A stretch of 64,000 bases of DNA from Lamellibrachia columna. Taxonomy: Eukaryota; Annelida; Polychaeta; Sabellida; Siboglinidae. The position numbers were made by a program, and so were the translations under genes. The stretch spans positions 58,434,393 through 58,498,392 of the forward strand of contig OY759262.1 in the NCBI GenBank assembly GCA_963662155.1, in the 5' to 3' direction. Under the pieces are notes generated by a model. The model was not told the DNA's origin and did no database searches. It worked only from the letters and a program-made list of their open reading frames with translations. This document shows, piece after piece, positions 51,385 through 63,616 of this stretch (position 1 is its first letter; each line of letters opens with the position of its first letter).

Positions 51385-51387
<3 letters not shown>
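50331..51387. other. Upstream region of EGLN
   Basis: No gene seen. Further HIF-core GCGTG sequences on the minus strand occur (for example at about 50390), at a frequency expected by chance. Confidence 0.4.

Positions 51388-51466
<79 letters not shown>
51388..51466. repeat. TA dinucleotide microsatellite, about 39 repeats
   Basis: Uninterrupted TA run of 79 bases. Confidence 0.99.
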
Positions 51467-51470
<4 letters not shown>

Positions 51471-52084
51471 CTGCCAATAGTTGGCAATACGTATTTTACG
51501 AATTCGTCCGAAATACGGCAACATTTAGTAATAATATTCTAAGTTTAGTTAAGCGTATACGTTCATGCACATGGGTTCAGCCTACTGATACGTTTCCCAT
51601 TGGTGACCATGACCCCATGTTAACGTTTGCACGATTATAAGAAAACGGGACCATCAGAAATTCTTAAACTACTTTCCTGCCGTTGTCATCATCTCATTGA
51701 CATGGTCGAAGTTTTTCAAAATCACATATTTCCAACTCTTTTAAAATGGTTGAATGTGCCATACCTGTCAATGTTTACCAATTTCTGCATAAAATTGTGG
51801 CGAACAAATTGCCAAAAAATCCTTCCACCTATTGAAATCATCTAAAAATCCAGTTACACTGCTAACATGTTCTACCAGCAAACTTGACAATGTGTCTGCT
51901 CAAATGCAGGAAGTCTAACTGAGGCATGAACCCACATATTACTAACAAACAGACAGGAAGGCAGTTCAATTATAGCGAAAACTAATTCCACAATTGCGTC
52001 TCAAAAATAATAATTTTAGTTACTATTACTTCTTGACTTAAAGGCAAATGTTTTTGAAGTAAGACAATTAACGGGTAGAAGACA

Positions 52085-52356
52085 CGTATTCCGGTGTCAT
52101 GCTAAAATTTATCTACCGTCAAATATTATCCGCTTGGTGTATCTGCGCATGTGCGAGCTGGTAGTTGACATCAATTTATTAATAGTATAAACATATAGCT
52201 ACAATAATAGGTACTTTACATAATAACAATGAATTATAACAGAGAATGTCAAACACGGGAAATAATGGATGAATTTCCCCTTTCTTTTTTTATTTTAAAT
52301 ATAAAGCAGCATTTTCTGTCATGAACTATTTTCCCCATGCACACACATTGGTGCAG

Positions 52357-52403
<47 letters not shown>

Positions 52404-52489
52404 GTTCTATAACTAGCAACACTTATGTTTCAAGGTACGCACATGCAAAGATACACCAAGCGGATAAATTTTAGCACGACACCGATATG
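52085..52489. mobile_element. Foldback MITE with TA microsatellite core
   Basis: The left arm (about 52085-52165: GGTGTCATGCTAAAATTT, CGCTTGGTGTATCT, GCGCATGTGCG) is inverted at 52439-52489 (CGCACATGCAAAGATACACC, AAATTTTAGCACGACACC). The left arm has about 17 extra bases. A TA run fills 52360-52402 inside the element. Confidence 0.85.
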
Positions 52490-53558
52490 TACATGCAAAC
52501 TTATAATAATTATGTTAGAGAACATTATCATAATTTGTGTGTACACTTAGAGTGAATAAATCCACCATAAACATGACTATGATTTTACTGCACTACTTTT
52601 GGCATTTGCCTATCTTTTGTTTTAGTCTTATTGTATTCTGATCTTTGGATCCACCCTGTACAAGCTATCTTCTCCCGTGGAATGTCCTTTAGTCAAAGTA
52701 CCCGGCTAATTTTATCACAGGCACGTGAGGGAAGTTTCAACCTTTAACATCTGACCGCCATGCTCTTAATAAAGGTCAATAACGATGTATTTGTAAACAT
52801 AACCACAGGCAGTCAGTACATTCTCCAATATAGTCACTGATTAAGGTGACCGACTACCCTAAAATCAAGCAGGAATGAACAGGTCTGCCAAGGGAGAAGT
52901 GCAATGTTCCGGCAAGTTTTATATTTGAATAGTAGGCAAATCTTGTGTTATTACTGATTATGATCAGAGTACAGTATTTTGCTTAATTTGCTGGTGATGC
53001 AGCTGTTACTATGTCAGATATTTAAAATATTTGCACAGGATCCCACAAATGTTTTGGACTTTTGGAGAATTTGTTTAAAAGAAACTTTAAAGTTTTATTA
53101 CTTTATATCACGGTAACCATCCACTTTAAAACTTACTAATGGAATACTCTTTCTTGCCGTTTTGGTCCATGGCTTCAAACACAGTTAAGCACTTTAAAAC
53201 ATCAATGCATTAATTATCGAGGGTATAGTACAGTATCAGCGCCTCTAAATTAGTAAAAAAAATTCTTTGTAAACATCACTTGAGGGATGAATGTGGTCCG
53301 TGGCGGTAAGTTGGTCCTAGCAATGGTGGGAGGATGGTCCCTAAAACAGGTGGAAGGTTGGTGGTTGAAACCCCTGCTTCAACAACATAAGTGGAAGATG
53401 GGAGGTTAATTATCCCCAAAAATTGAGGTTGAAATCCCTTTAGGAATTATATTAGTATACACACCGATGAGCAGTATTATAGGCTAGCGAACTACATTTA
53501 TATCGGTATGCCTACCCAAAGTAATTACCAGATTTCACAACATTAAAATTTTTTTATG
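52490..53558. other. Intergenic segment
   Basis: No gene or element recognised. Contains a diverged GGTGGAAGGTTGGTGGTTGAA-like repeat near 53330-53440. Confidence 0.4.
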
Positions 53559-54170
53559 TGAAACAAAAGTCGGAGTTTTGGAGCTATGCACCTAAAAGAT
53601 ATAAAAACTAACCATGTGCAACTAAAATCAAGAATGTCATGCCACTGGTTTACTCAGAATGTGTTCTAAAAAGTGGGAGATTCCGGTCATTTCTCCAGTT
53701 GTCTGAGCGCTGACATATTAACTAGCAAGACCGATAAGCGAATGTTCAAGTTCTATGAAAATCGGGTAACCTAGTCTATTGTGACGTATTAAGGGAGGCC
53801 GGCATACACAGAACCAATGCAGTCTCAAACAAATGTGTTATTTTGTCAGAAAGAGGACTAGTTCAGTAAACAAAGGCCATAATATGTTACATAAGTTGAG
53901 TTTGGATGCAAACAGCATAGCGATATCATATTGGCAAATATAGGAATAGGTGTATACAAATATATTTTCATTTGGTGAGCAATTTTGCTAGATTTTGACA
54001 CTGGTTATCTAACAGTATGGCGCAGCCCATGAAATTAATATGATGTGTTCACCAAGGTTTTCCTAGTAAACCACTGGCGTGATATTCTTAGTTGTAGTTA
54101 CAAATGGTTATGTTTTAGTAACTCTTATAGGTGCATAGGCCCAACACCATGACTTATGTTTCCCTTTAAC
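53559..54170. mobile_element. Foldback element, family B, best-preserved copy
   Basis: The arms of about 100 bp are inverted copies. Left: GTGAAACAAAAGTCGGAG, GCTATGCACCTAAAAG, CCACTGGTTTACT. Right: AGTAAACCACTGGCGTGATA, AGGTGCATAGGCCCAAC, CATGACTTATGTTTCCC. The interior of about 400 bp has TCCGGTCATTTCTCCAGTTG and CAGTAAACAAAGGCCAT. Related copies: 20490-21339, 25715-26202 and a fragment at 3125-3295. Non-autonomous. Confidence 0.88.
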
Positions 54171-54605
54171 ACAGCCAAACTACACTGAGTGTCTAATATC
54201 CCCAGAGTAACACATCATCACTTGTTCAATGACCGTGGTCTGTAAAAAGTGGTTCCCTTGAATGTACCATTGTCATATTTATGTAAACGTCCCATGCTTG
54301 CTAGACATATTTGTGGCTGGAAAAACAGGCAGACCAACTTATCATACACCAGCAATAAATCTGCAGTGAGAAAGGTTTGCTCTGACTTTGTAGGATGCCT
54401 TTTGTGTTTGTTGCAGCTGTTTGTTGGTTTTCTTATCTACACACAAACACAAAATACATCACGTTGGCAGATGTTTCCATATTTCTCTGCTGTTACTCAG
54501 AAGGGACACAAGGACAATGAGAACGTTCCGAGTACAGAGCAGCCACGTTCCGCCTTAAAGGGCATGTACTGAACAACAATTGTCAATGGTTAACTAAACA
54601 ATTGT

Positions 54606-54855
54606 GGGACATTGTGACACTGAATGTATTAGTATTTACATTTGTCTTGATTGGTTAAAAATAATATACATACAAAACATGTCTTATTATGGGACATTGT
54701 GACACTGAATGTATTAGTATTTACATTTGTCTTGGTTGGTTAAAAATAATATACATACAAAACATGTCTTCTTATGGGACATTGTGACACTGAATGTATT
54801 TGTATTTACATTTGTCTTGGTTGGTTAAAAATAATATACATACAAAACGTGTTAC
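54606..54855. repeat. 85-bp triplication
   Basis: Three near-identical units begin with GGGACATTGTGACACTG at 54606, 54691 and 54776. Each unit ends with TACATACAAAACATGTCTT-type sequence. Confidence 0.95.
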
Positions 54856-57800
54856 TATCGTGATCTTTCATCTCTTAATATTAAAAAATACAAGATTTGA
54901 CAATTAAATATAATATGCTAGTTTTACGATACATATATAGAAACCACTTACCCCACGTAACTGCAATTAATGACAGAGCAATAAATCTTCACATATGAAG
55001 GTGAAATATAGTTTTTCATCACATGATTAATTGGTCTGTCAAATTCCCATTTTATTTATTTCTGATAATACCCTTAGCAAAAAAATCTGTAGAATTCTAA
55101 AAAAAATCTATGGAAATCTATAGATTATATAGAAATAGTTTGTCTACTTAAATTTTCTATATATTTGTTTAGAATTTCATAGAATTCTACAGAGCATAGC
55201 AGAATGTTGTATTGGAAACTATAGAAACTACACGTCCACAAAAATCCTATGAAATATTCTAAAAATCTACACGTCCACAAAAATCCTATAGAAAATTCCT
55301 AAAACATTACTTAGAATGTTTTGCTTAGGGTATACTACAAAAAAAGAATAAAACACAAACTATAACAATGTTAACTTAGAGGTACTTTGATGTTGAAAAA
55401 TTGAGAGAATTTTGACATTTTAATTATATGAAACCACCAACTAATTCCATATCAGTTAACCAATCTAAATCATTGTTTTGATATTGGAGTAGTCTATGCT
55501 ACACAATCTGCATGTTTTGACTCCTTCCAGAAAATGTCACATGAAAATGTCACATTTTCAATTCCCATTTTCCAAATTCGACCTATTAAGCATACATGCT
55601 ATAATTAGCGTACACCCCTTTATTAATCAGCAGGATCCATAATTATTGTAACTTGACTAGTGTGGAACAACTGAAAAGTGTCACCATCTGGTGTTAAACA
55701 GTTGGCACCACTTTTCAGTTGTTCTACACCAGTCACCAAATGACACCACTAGTGTTACAGTTACCTTATTTTCTAGAGAAATAACATTGGTGTACGCTTG
55801 TAAAAACAGATTCCTTGACATTTTTCCATGGCTCAATTTTTTTCAAGCTGCTGTACTCTTATTAGGGTGAATAGATTTTGACAGTATTCTCTATTCCGTA
55901 GAGGGGTACATGTTTGCCATCTTATTTCACGTTTTTGTTATGCACAAAATGACCCTGGTGGTCAGTAGGCAGGCAGAGAAACAACCATAAGAAGATACTG
56001 GTACATCTTTTATTGTTTTTCATTTTGACGAACATTATACCTTGGCTGTCTTCATGTAAAAATAAATAAAATTTTCATTGCAGAAACGGCTAGTTAAGTA
56101 TCAAAATCCACTTGTCCAACCTCAAGCTAATGGTCACAGATGACAGTATATCTGAACAACAGTAGACTGTGACTCAAGACTATGTTTTTAGAGACACCCC
56201 TTGGTACCACTAACACTTAATGTCACTTTCGTTATTAGATATAATCAGTTAAAATATGTCAGTCCACATTGTTGTTTTTACAGTGCTCTAATTTAAGTGA
56301 GTGTGTGTCTGGCAGACATCAGGTTTCATAAACTTGTCAAAAGCTAAAACTGGTGGTGACACTGCAGCATTACTAATTTATAGACAGGACAGAAATAGTA
56401 AAAAAAAATTTTTTCGGAATTCACTTGGTCCAAGTTAGCTTGAATGCTAAGATTTCATGTCATTTGAAATTCCAAAAAGATTTGACAACTTTACAAACAA
56501 ACTTCATAAAGTAATAAATGCATACATTCATTACATGCATAATGGTGTGTATGCTACTAATATTCACCTAAGTTGACCCTAAAGGTGAGGTGACAATTCT
56601 ATATCCATGTATGTTCTATATTCATGGTACAAAGCTGTGTAGCATGCCATATTGCTGGATTCCAAATTCATGTTTTTTTCATGAACTTGCCAGCAGGTCT
56701 GGTATGTTCTATAAAAGCGAAACCAGGTTATTTACAAAACATGCGAAAATAGCAAACACGGAAGACCCAAATTAAACCAGTAAGTAGTAAAGGACAGGTT
56801 CAAGAAACATAAAGTGATAAGGAAACTTCCAAAATGTGATTAATTACCAAGGTTTATTAAACAAAAACACATTAATACTGTGCCCGTCTGTAACTGCCTA
56901 CGTGTTTTCTAGGCAAGCATGGCCTTTGGACAAATGTCTTCATGATCACCAGATGGCAGCACTTGCCTGACCATTATGCCTGATGCAAATGGCAATGATC
57001 ACATAACACATTGTTTTAAAATTATATATCATGTTGCACGTGAGTCATAGGAGCAAATTAGTAAATTGAGCAAAAATTACGTCTACAAAGGATATTTTTG
57101 TAAATCACTCAACTATCAGATATACTAAACATGCAAATATCACAGTATTGAATAGTTTCAAAATCCTGATCCTTAATACATTAGTAATCTGATGATTAGC
57201 ATTAATTAATGCATATTTTATATTCACTTGTGCGTCAGAACAATATGAATCACATTCATATTGATAAACAATTACATAATAGTTAAATTTGTAATTAACT
57301 GATAATTTCAACAAGCTAGTAATACAAATGACAAGTAGATATTATTACATACATTTACCAATCATCTATACATCGGATGAACACATATAAGGATATTGGT
57401 ACAGCATGCAAACATGTGCATTCAACATGACAAACATTTTAAGTACATGTATGTCAAATATGACTAACATAAGGAGTTAAACCTGTGAAAGGTCAATAAG
57501 GTGATTATAACAGCAGCCAACAAACTGTTCCCAATATTTAAATAAAACTAGTATGAATAATATGTCTTAAAAGTTATGGCTCTTAATGTTATACTAAACA
57601 GACTATGCTGCTACATTATTATTACAGATTACATAAACTGAAAGTTACAACTTTTATAATATCATAACAAACATGCCCTACAGAGCCATAAAATAGTGGC
57701 TACAAATGAACCTGTGGGCGTACTTTGATCAAACTTATATGCAGGTTCACAGCTAAATTGAGGCACATAAAGGTAGCTGCACATACAGGTAGCTGCCTAC

Positions 57801-59492
57801 ATTTTTAACTTCAGGAAAAACTATTTGGGTAGAGAGAAAATCAATGTGTCACACAAGAACAACCACAAGTCTTAGACGTCACTACATACTAGAAAATATC
57901 ACATAAGGAAGGGAGGAATGTTACGCTTGTAAGTTGGAAGTGGGTATTACTAAGATTATGTGAAAAGCTACATAACATTAATGCAAATTAATATCTTACC
58001 CTTAAAACAAAGTGGACTTAATTATATGCCATATAAGTAATGCTTTGGTATAACCTGGACACTGCAGTGTCGATACAACAACAGTAGCATAACTTAAATA
58101 ACAGAAATTTAAATGACATCATCAACTTAAATGACATTATCAATTACTCTCAAAACAAAGTTCTGAATCAAACATCAATATAACTGCAATATATGAATAG
58201 TAATTCACAATTTTTGGTATAAATGAAAGACCATATTGCTACTAGAAACAAACCAGTTTTTGCAATGACAACATAACTAAAATGTCATATAAAAAACTTT
58301 AAAACATGCCAACTCAAACTTTTAAGACATTAGCAAAACTTTGTTTGTGCTGAAACCTGAACATGTATTTCCTGCCTCCAAACGTACCTGATGTTTTGTC
58401 AGACATATATATTACATCTATTAAGTACTTATATTAATTGCATAAAATCTCATCACCATAACCGGATATGTAAAGGAATATTTTAACAATAAAATAAACT
58501 CTATGTTAGTATTTGTTTAAGCAGACCCTGTTTTTTTATGAACACAAACAATGATGTCGTGCCTTACCGTAACAACACACTTTACAAAGTGTTGCTTCAT
58601 TGAGCAAGAATATTTCTCATAGCACTTACTGACATTATAAACAATTCTTTTCTACCAATAACAGTAAGCAAACACATTTTTATGAATAAAAGTAGCAACG
58701 TAACTGATGTAGCCTTTCAGGCCATAAGCAACCTTTAGTGGTATGTGTGTATGTTAGACAACTTAACATTATTTGTATGCATTTCAAAGGCCCTAATTTT
58801 GCCAAAAACAGATCATGTACAATATTTAGCATTTTTATAAAACAACAATTTATTGGTTTAGTTTGCAGTTTGTTTACAATCCCAGATTGTCAGTCTGACA
58901 TCGTAACGAATATATTGTTTGAAATGCTGAACACTAAAATGTTAATTTCTAACAACAGCACTGACATACATTTTTTTTTATATAAAATTCATTATTGTAG
59001 TGTTTAAGTTATTAATACTGTAACAAATTAATTACACAAAGCAGTGTTGGCATTTCAACAGCTTTCATTTTGATTACATTTTGTTACCTTTGTAGTCATA
59101 CATGGCAAGGTACTTGACACAACAATCACTTCCAACATTACAAGTCCATCCAGTGTACCACACAGCACCAAATGCTCAGACACATGCAACAGCCATTGCA
59201 TACATTAACTGTGCTTCTTAGTAGTAAAGTTACTTTCTTATATTAAAGTCAATTACGCATGTTTTCCTCACACCAAAATTATGCATGCTAGGAAAAGCAA
59301 AAATATTTTGCAGTAGATGTAGATAGTAGGCAAGCGAAATGAGTAGCAATTGGAATGTGCAAACATACTCACCAGGTGAGTATTGTTACAGCAAATCACA
59401 GTGATGTTTGGCACATCTCTCATTCTCTCGATGAACATAAATGTGCAAGCACCAGATGGCTTCAGTGAATGAACACTCAGTATGCCGCTGGG
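54856..59492. other. Intergenic DNA between EGLN and ADCK1
   Basis: A 40-bp direct repeat with CTACACGTCCACAAAAATCC lies at about 55229 and 55269. A short hairpin lies at 55660-55729: arms GTGTGGAACAACTGAAAAGTG at 55660-55680 and its inverse at 55709-55729 with one mismatch. Otherwise AT-rich with no coding signal. The 3' UTR of ADCK1 must lie in the last part. Confidence 0.5.
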
Positions 59493-59828
59493 TCAAGCAG
59501 CGACCTTCTGCACGACGGTGTAGCTTCGTACCCACAGATACCACTCATATAACTTCACCTGGAAGAGCGTCCAGTGAGCAATAACATCGAGTCGAAGTTT
59601 ACAAACTAATGACTTGCATTTTGCACGTTCCTCTTCGTATACAGCGCGCACGCAGCATTGGGACATCGTAATGAAGGAGTGTGCATGTGCGCGTGTATCG
59701 AGCATTGTTTCAATGCCACGGAGCAGGTCGTTGGTCTTGAAGATGAGTAACATCTGACGCGGTACACGGTTCAGGATGTCTGTGATCTCTGGGATGTAGT
59801 TAGACGCCTCTTCCTGGATGGCAGTCTC
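59493..59828 (-). CDS. ADCK1: ADCK1 last exon (C-terminus and stop)
   Basis: The exon starts after a CACTGTGCAG acceptor and runs 111 codons to a stop at 59495-59493. It carries the family signature VPRQMLLIFKTNDLLRGIE, nearly identical in human ADCK1, followed by a more divergent tail ending VQKVAA. The four exons in the window total 264 codons plus stop, roughly the C-terminal half of the protein. A minus-strand AATAAA at 58849-58854, about 640 bases downstream, is a possible poly(A) signal. Confidence 0.94.
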   Translation of the reverse strand, partial: ETAIQEEASNYIPEITDILNRVPRQMLLIFKTNDLLRGIETMLDTRAHAHSFITMSQCCVRAVYEEERAKCKSLVCKLRLDVIAHWTLFQVKLYEWYLWVRSYTVVQKVAA

Positions 59829-60183
59829 CTGCACAGTGAAGACAGAACACGGTTCAAACAGTAACTACTGTGACTCAGCTTAAAGTTACAGTATCAAATC
59901 TTTTAACATGTCTTCTATTGGTAATTAAATACAATTATTTAGATTAATTCCTGACCAAAATGCGATGTTTTCAGGTAGCTGAAATACGAAAAATAACTAT
60001 GGACAATTCCCAGATAAAATGTAAAATGGTGCTAAAAACAACACACAAAAAAGGCTTTATTAGCAGTACATTACATTACATTCAAAACTTTGTTGAATGT
60101 GCTACTAAAAAAAATTGTTTGGTTGTCATATGTCACAAACCCAGAAGTAAAACAATCATCTGTCTCTGTCATACTTGAGTAAG

Positions 60184-60366
60184 GGACAGGCCAGCACGGA
60201 CAGGCCAGCACGGACAGGCCAGCACGGACAGGCCAGAACGGACAGGCCAGCACAGACAGACTAGCACAGACAGGCCAGCACAGACAGACTAGCACAGACA
60301 GGCCAGCACAGACAGACTAGCACAGACAGGCCAGCACAGACAGACTAGCACAGACAGGCCAGCACA
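60184..60366. repeat. 14/28-bp minisatellite in ADCK1 intron
   Basis: The left part repeats GGCCAGCACGGACA (14 bp). The right part alternates GGCCAGCACAGACA with GACTAGCACAGACA, a 28-bp higher-order unit. It lies in the intron between the last two exons. Confidence 0.95.
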
Positions 60367-60479
60367 TCACGTTTTGCCTTCAGCACATGCAGTGGCATAA
60401 ACATTTAATTTAAAACTCATCAATTCCTATGAACATTTGATAACACTTGCTAATCCTTGTAACAAGATAAGACCCTGAC

Positions 60480-60677
60480 CTCCTCCTGTGTGATGGAAGT
60501 CTTATCAATGCCGTTCTCCACAGCCCTCCATGACCGCGAGGTGACCATGCAGGCAAACAAGTGATACAGGTCACCTGTGCCCATCTTGTCTGCATACATC
60601 CTGATGGCGTCTACGTCCGCCTTGAGTAGGGACAGCCATAGACGGCAGTAGTTCATGCGGAAGTCATCTGTCAGTGT
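60480..60677 (-). CDS. ADCK1: ADCK1 exon, C-lobe
   Basis: This 198-bp, 66-codon exon is phase 0, between acceptor CATGCAG and donor GTCAGG. It reads TLTDDFRMNYCRLW at the start and GTGDLYHLFACMVTSRSW in the middle. These correspond to human MLTEEFRLNYCHLW and GAGDLYPLFACMLTARSW. The exon ends in SITQEE. Downstream of the donor the frame would run on for only a few residues, so splicing is well supported. Confidence 0.94.
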
Positions 60678-60907
60678 CTGCATGGAGGTAAAGTAGCAAA
60701 AAGATTGCATAGTGTCAGACCAAATAACAAGTTAAGGTAAAAGTTCTTACAGTGCAGTATCCAGTGGTTATGACTGTTCAAAGTGCTTTACACTTGGCAG
60801 ATCTGTTATTCCAAATCATCTTCTCTGGAAAGCTTTCAGCCATGTTCCAGTTACTGCATAAAGACTATTCATTCACATATCCACTACTTTCTTTTAATGT
60901 GGAATGA

Positions 60908-61230
60908 ATGATAATAATAATAATAATAATTGACTTCTATGGCGCCTATATCCTCAGGAACCTGAGCTCAGAGGCGCAACAAAACAGAATCAGTAGGCGT
61001 AATTGTAAACAAGGACGCGCAAAAGTCAGTATCAGAACGTGGGACAACCGAACATTTATGGTGGGAATGCAATTTGGAATAGATGTCTTGAGTTTTTTAC
61101 GGAAAATAGCAATAGTTTCGGATGTTTTTGCACTAGCTTTGAAATGACAGCAAATAAGAGCCCGATGTTTTAACCATTGTGCCAATGTTCTAACCATTGT
61201 GCCAAAGTGCCCCACATTGTAAAACAAACC
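60908..61230. repeat. ATT-tailed dispersed repeat, longest copy, in ADCK1 intron
   Basis: ATAATAATAATAATTGAC is followed by TATGGCGCCTATATCCTCAG and CTGAGCTCAGAGGCGCAACA. It is the reverse orientation of the copy at 44670-44745 and carries about 250 more bases. It includes a duplicated TTTTAACCATTGTGCCAA-like segment at about 61170-61205. Confidence 0.6.
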
Positions 61231-61626
61231 ATCTAAATAATTCCTCTCTGTAAAGGCAGTTTTAGGGCAATGATTGCTGCACCACAAAAGTTGGGTTAAT
61301 TTGGATTAACTTTTGGAGAAAATTTAAGCAAGTTTAAAAAAAGTTATTGGTACGAAACTGTTCACGAAATCATCAGGGCTTTGTTGGCTTTTTGGAACAA
61401 ACCAATTTCTAAGGCAGTATCAGAGCCACATGACCACAGTGTGTTCGTAATAATTGATTGTTTGCAGTGTGAATATTAAAAAAATTAAGATATATGATAA
61501 GGGCAGGCTATATGTAGATGAAGAAATGTTGGACTCACGATAAAGTAATGGCATCCTTATCAACTTGCCATCTGGAGCTTATGGCTTTGGATGGCAAGCT
61601 TGTTAAATCTCGAGTGTGGTCCATAC

Positions 61627-61770
61627 CTGATACAGGCCGTGGTCCAGGAGGACAATCTGTGTGCCGGTCTCTGTCTTGTTGACCAGTACATTGCCTGGAT
61701 GGGGGTCACAGTGGATGTAGCCGTGCACAAATATCATCTCACTATACAGCTGGGTCAAGTTCTTCATCAC
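61627..61770 (-). CDS. ADCK1: ADCK1 exon with catalytic loop and DHG motif
   Basis: This 144-bp, 48-codon exon is phase 0 at both ends, between acceptor TTTCAG and donor GTATGG. It contains MIFVHGYIHCDPHPGNVLV, the UbiB catalytic loop with its Asp and metal-binding Asn, and then IVLLDHGLYQ, where DHG replaces the DFG of ordinary kinases. Both motifs are intact, so the kinase-like fold should be functional here. It matches human ADCK1 almost residue for residue around these motifs. It follows the VNDRDY exon after a 1,575-bp intron that carries a composite transposon. Confidence 0.95.
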
Positions 61771-61861
61771 CTGAAACATGAAGTAATAATAGGGTCCAGA
61801 CCACTATTTTATTTCCTGGTTCATGACATATGAATAAAGTGCCAGTGATGTTGACACAGTA

Positions 61862-63010
61862 CAGTAGTACCTGCCTTCAACGGACCCTCCGATGAGTGGA
61901 CACCTGCTATGTCGGGACACTTTATCAATGTACGGACTGTTTTACCATGTTAATGTCCCTCTGATGAGGGGACACCTGGTGAACGCGGACAGCGGACATG
62001 ATATTTTGGTTTTCTGTCCCTGCTAAGGCGGACAGTAATCATTATTTTCGTATTTTTTTCCTAAAATATTTTATTTCCAAAATGGCGACGGACAAACAGC
62101 ACGGTGTGTAGTAGGAAAAACAACTTTATATCGCGAATTCGGATATAAGGCCGTTGGTCATGGACCCAGATTTTCTGCCGCCGGGGGAAATGCCAAATGG
62201 GCTTGCTAAAACCTACTTAGAATTGCTTTGACAATTCTCAAGAAACAGGTGACAACGACAATGTTTGGCGCTGCCGCCGACATCAATCGCTGATGTTGGC
62301 TTCGCTTAGGTGGTTTGAAATTGCAATCGAGATTCACAAATACGCCTCGCATAAGAATCAGATAAACAGTCTTAAATGCAATTTAGTATGCAGTACTAAT
62401 ATGACACTGGGGTGAAATGGCATGCCTCCAATCAAAAAGACGCGAAACCAACATGCCAAATGCCAAAGGTGCTACCGGTGCGTGAAAATACAAATTCATC
62501 ATCTGCATATGAAACGACGAATCGATGCCAAGTCGTACATCATAAATTTATGCTTCGATCGAGATCAGTTGAAAATCGAGGCGAAACGATTATTAATTCT
62601 GCCTATTGTCGTTTTCTATGTTTAATCAGCTTACTTAAACAGTACATCGTCATCATAGTTCCATAACGGTATACGTACGTGTATTTTATTCAGTTAACGA
62701 TTAAACAGGGTGTGACATTTAAAAATAATACACGTTGATGGTAGATGACACGTTTAATAAGCTCTATAAACTGGATATTGCAGTATAAGACAGTGCTGCA
62801 AGCACACTGTGGCTTCGACAGCGTTCTTGGACTTGGTGCAGCGATCGTTGTTGGTTAGTAGTAGCACTCTGGTGGGAGACACAGGAACACCTAACGCGCC
62901 TTATTTTAGCCCTCCACTCCAGCATGTCTGTCCCTCCAATGAGGGGACACTGCCATGTAGGGACACTTTTGCTTGGATACAGAAGTGTCCGTTGAAGGCA
63001 GGTACTACTG
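61862..63010. mobile_element. TA-flanked TIR element containing family A sequence
   Basis: Long inverted ends CAGTAGTACCTGCCTTCAAC (left) and GTTGAAGGCAGGTACTACTG (right), each followed outward by TA (61860-61861 and 63011-63012): a TA target duplication typical of Tc1/mariner/pogo elements. Subterminal ATGAGGGGACAC sequences are mirrored. From about 62130 to 62905 the interior matches family A (TGCCGCCGGGGGAAATG, ATTGCAATCGAGATTCACAA) but lacks family A tips. It lies in the intron before the catalytic-loop exon of ADCK1. An in-frame scrap near 62560 (LKIEAKRL) might be a helix-turn-helix remnant; very uncertain. Confidence 0.8.
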
Positions 63011-63345
63011 TACACCCTTACAAGGATGTTTGCACCCTCAAGAAATAGTTATGAACACGGAAAAGGGCACATCTGCAGAATATGACATTTGTTGTGTATG
63101 CAACACAGGTTTTAATTTCTAGTTGCTGGTTGGTAGCATATGCCAAAAAAAAATTACGTTTTAATGAATGAATAGAAATTTTTATAATAGAGCACATAAA
63201 AATTGGGCGTTTGTTTTCTGCACTGAATTAGTTGGTTGAGTTTTTTAAATAATGGGGTGATTTTTCCAATTTTCCACCGTGACCACTCAAGTTTAATACA
63301 ATTTTAAAATGAAATAACGTGGAAACATAGCTGGTCCCACCCTAC

Positions 63346-63462
63346 CTCATTGACCGAGATGTCATTGTTGAGTATGTAGTCACGGTCATTCACCTGACCC
63401 CCTGGACAGTACTCCATGGTCATCACGCGGTCAGTGGTCATATCCCAGTGGACACCGGGCAC
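63346..63462 (-). CDS. ADCK1: ADCK1-type atypical kinase, first exon within the window (partial gene)
   Basis: ADCK1 belongs to the UbiB/ADCK (ABC1) family of atypical protein-kinase-like proteins, placed in mitochondria in animals. The 117-bp exon is phase 0 at both ends, between acceptor TTTAG and donor GTAGGG. It encodes VPGVHWDMTTDRVMTMEY, then CPGGQVNDRDY and LNNDISVNE. This matches the family stretch with the hinge-like ME(Y/F)..GGQVNDRDY sequence before the catalytic loop. Upstream exons, including the family's KxGQ motif and nucleotide-binding region, lie beyond base 64000. Confidence 0.93.
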
Positions 63463-63509
63463 CTAAACATATGACTGCTTGCTAACAGAACAGCAAATCA
63501 ACTTATTAA

Positions 63510-63605
63510 AACTCTTCCTCAATTGATTTAGCCCATCGCAGATCAGGTTCATTGTTTTTCAGATATGTAGTGTGTGAACAGGTTTACAATGCGCAGTCGG
63601 TTTAA
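63510..63605. repeat. Dispersed repeat copy in ADCK1 intron
   Basis: TCAATTGATTTAGCCCATCG and GTAGTGTGTGAACAGG match the copy at about 40560-40675 in EGLN intron 1. It sits between the exon acceptor at 63463 and the 46-bp array. Confidence 0.65.
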
Positions 63606-63616
63606 TAAAAGGTGCT

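Noticed and set aside
62412..62666. Overlapping ORFs as a live transposase
   Set aside because: They lie inside the composite MITE; too short, and no DDE catalytic motif is visible.
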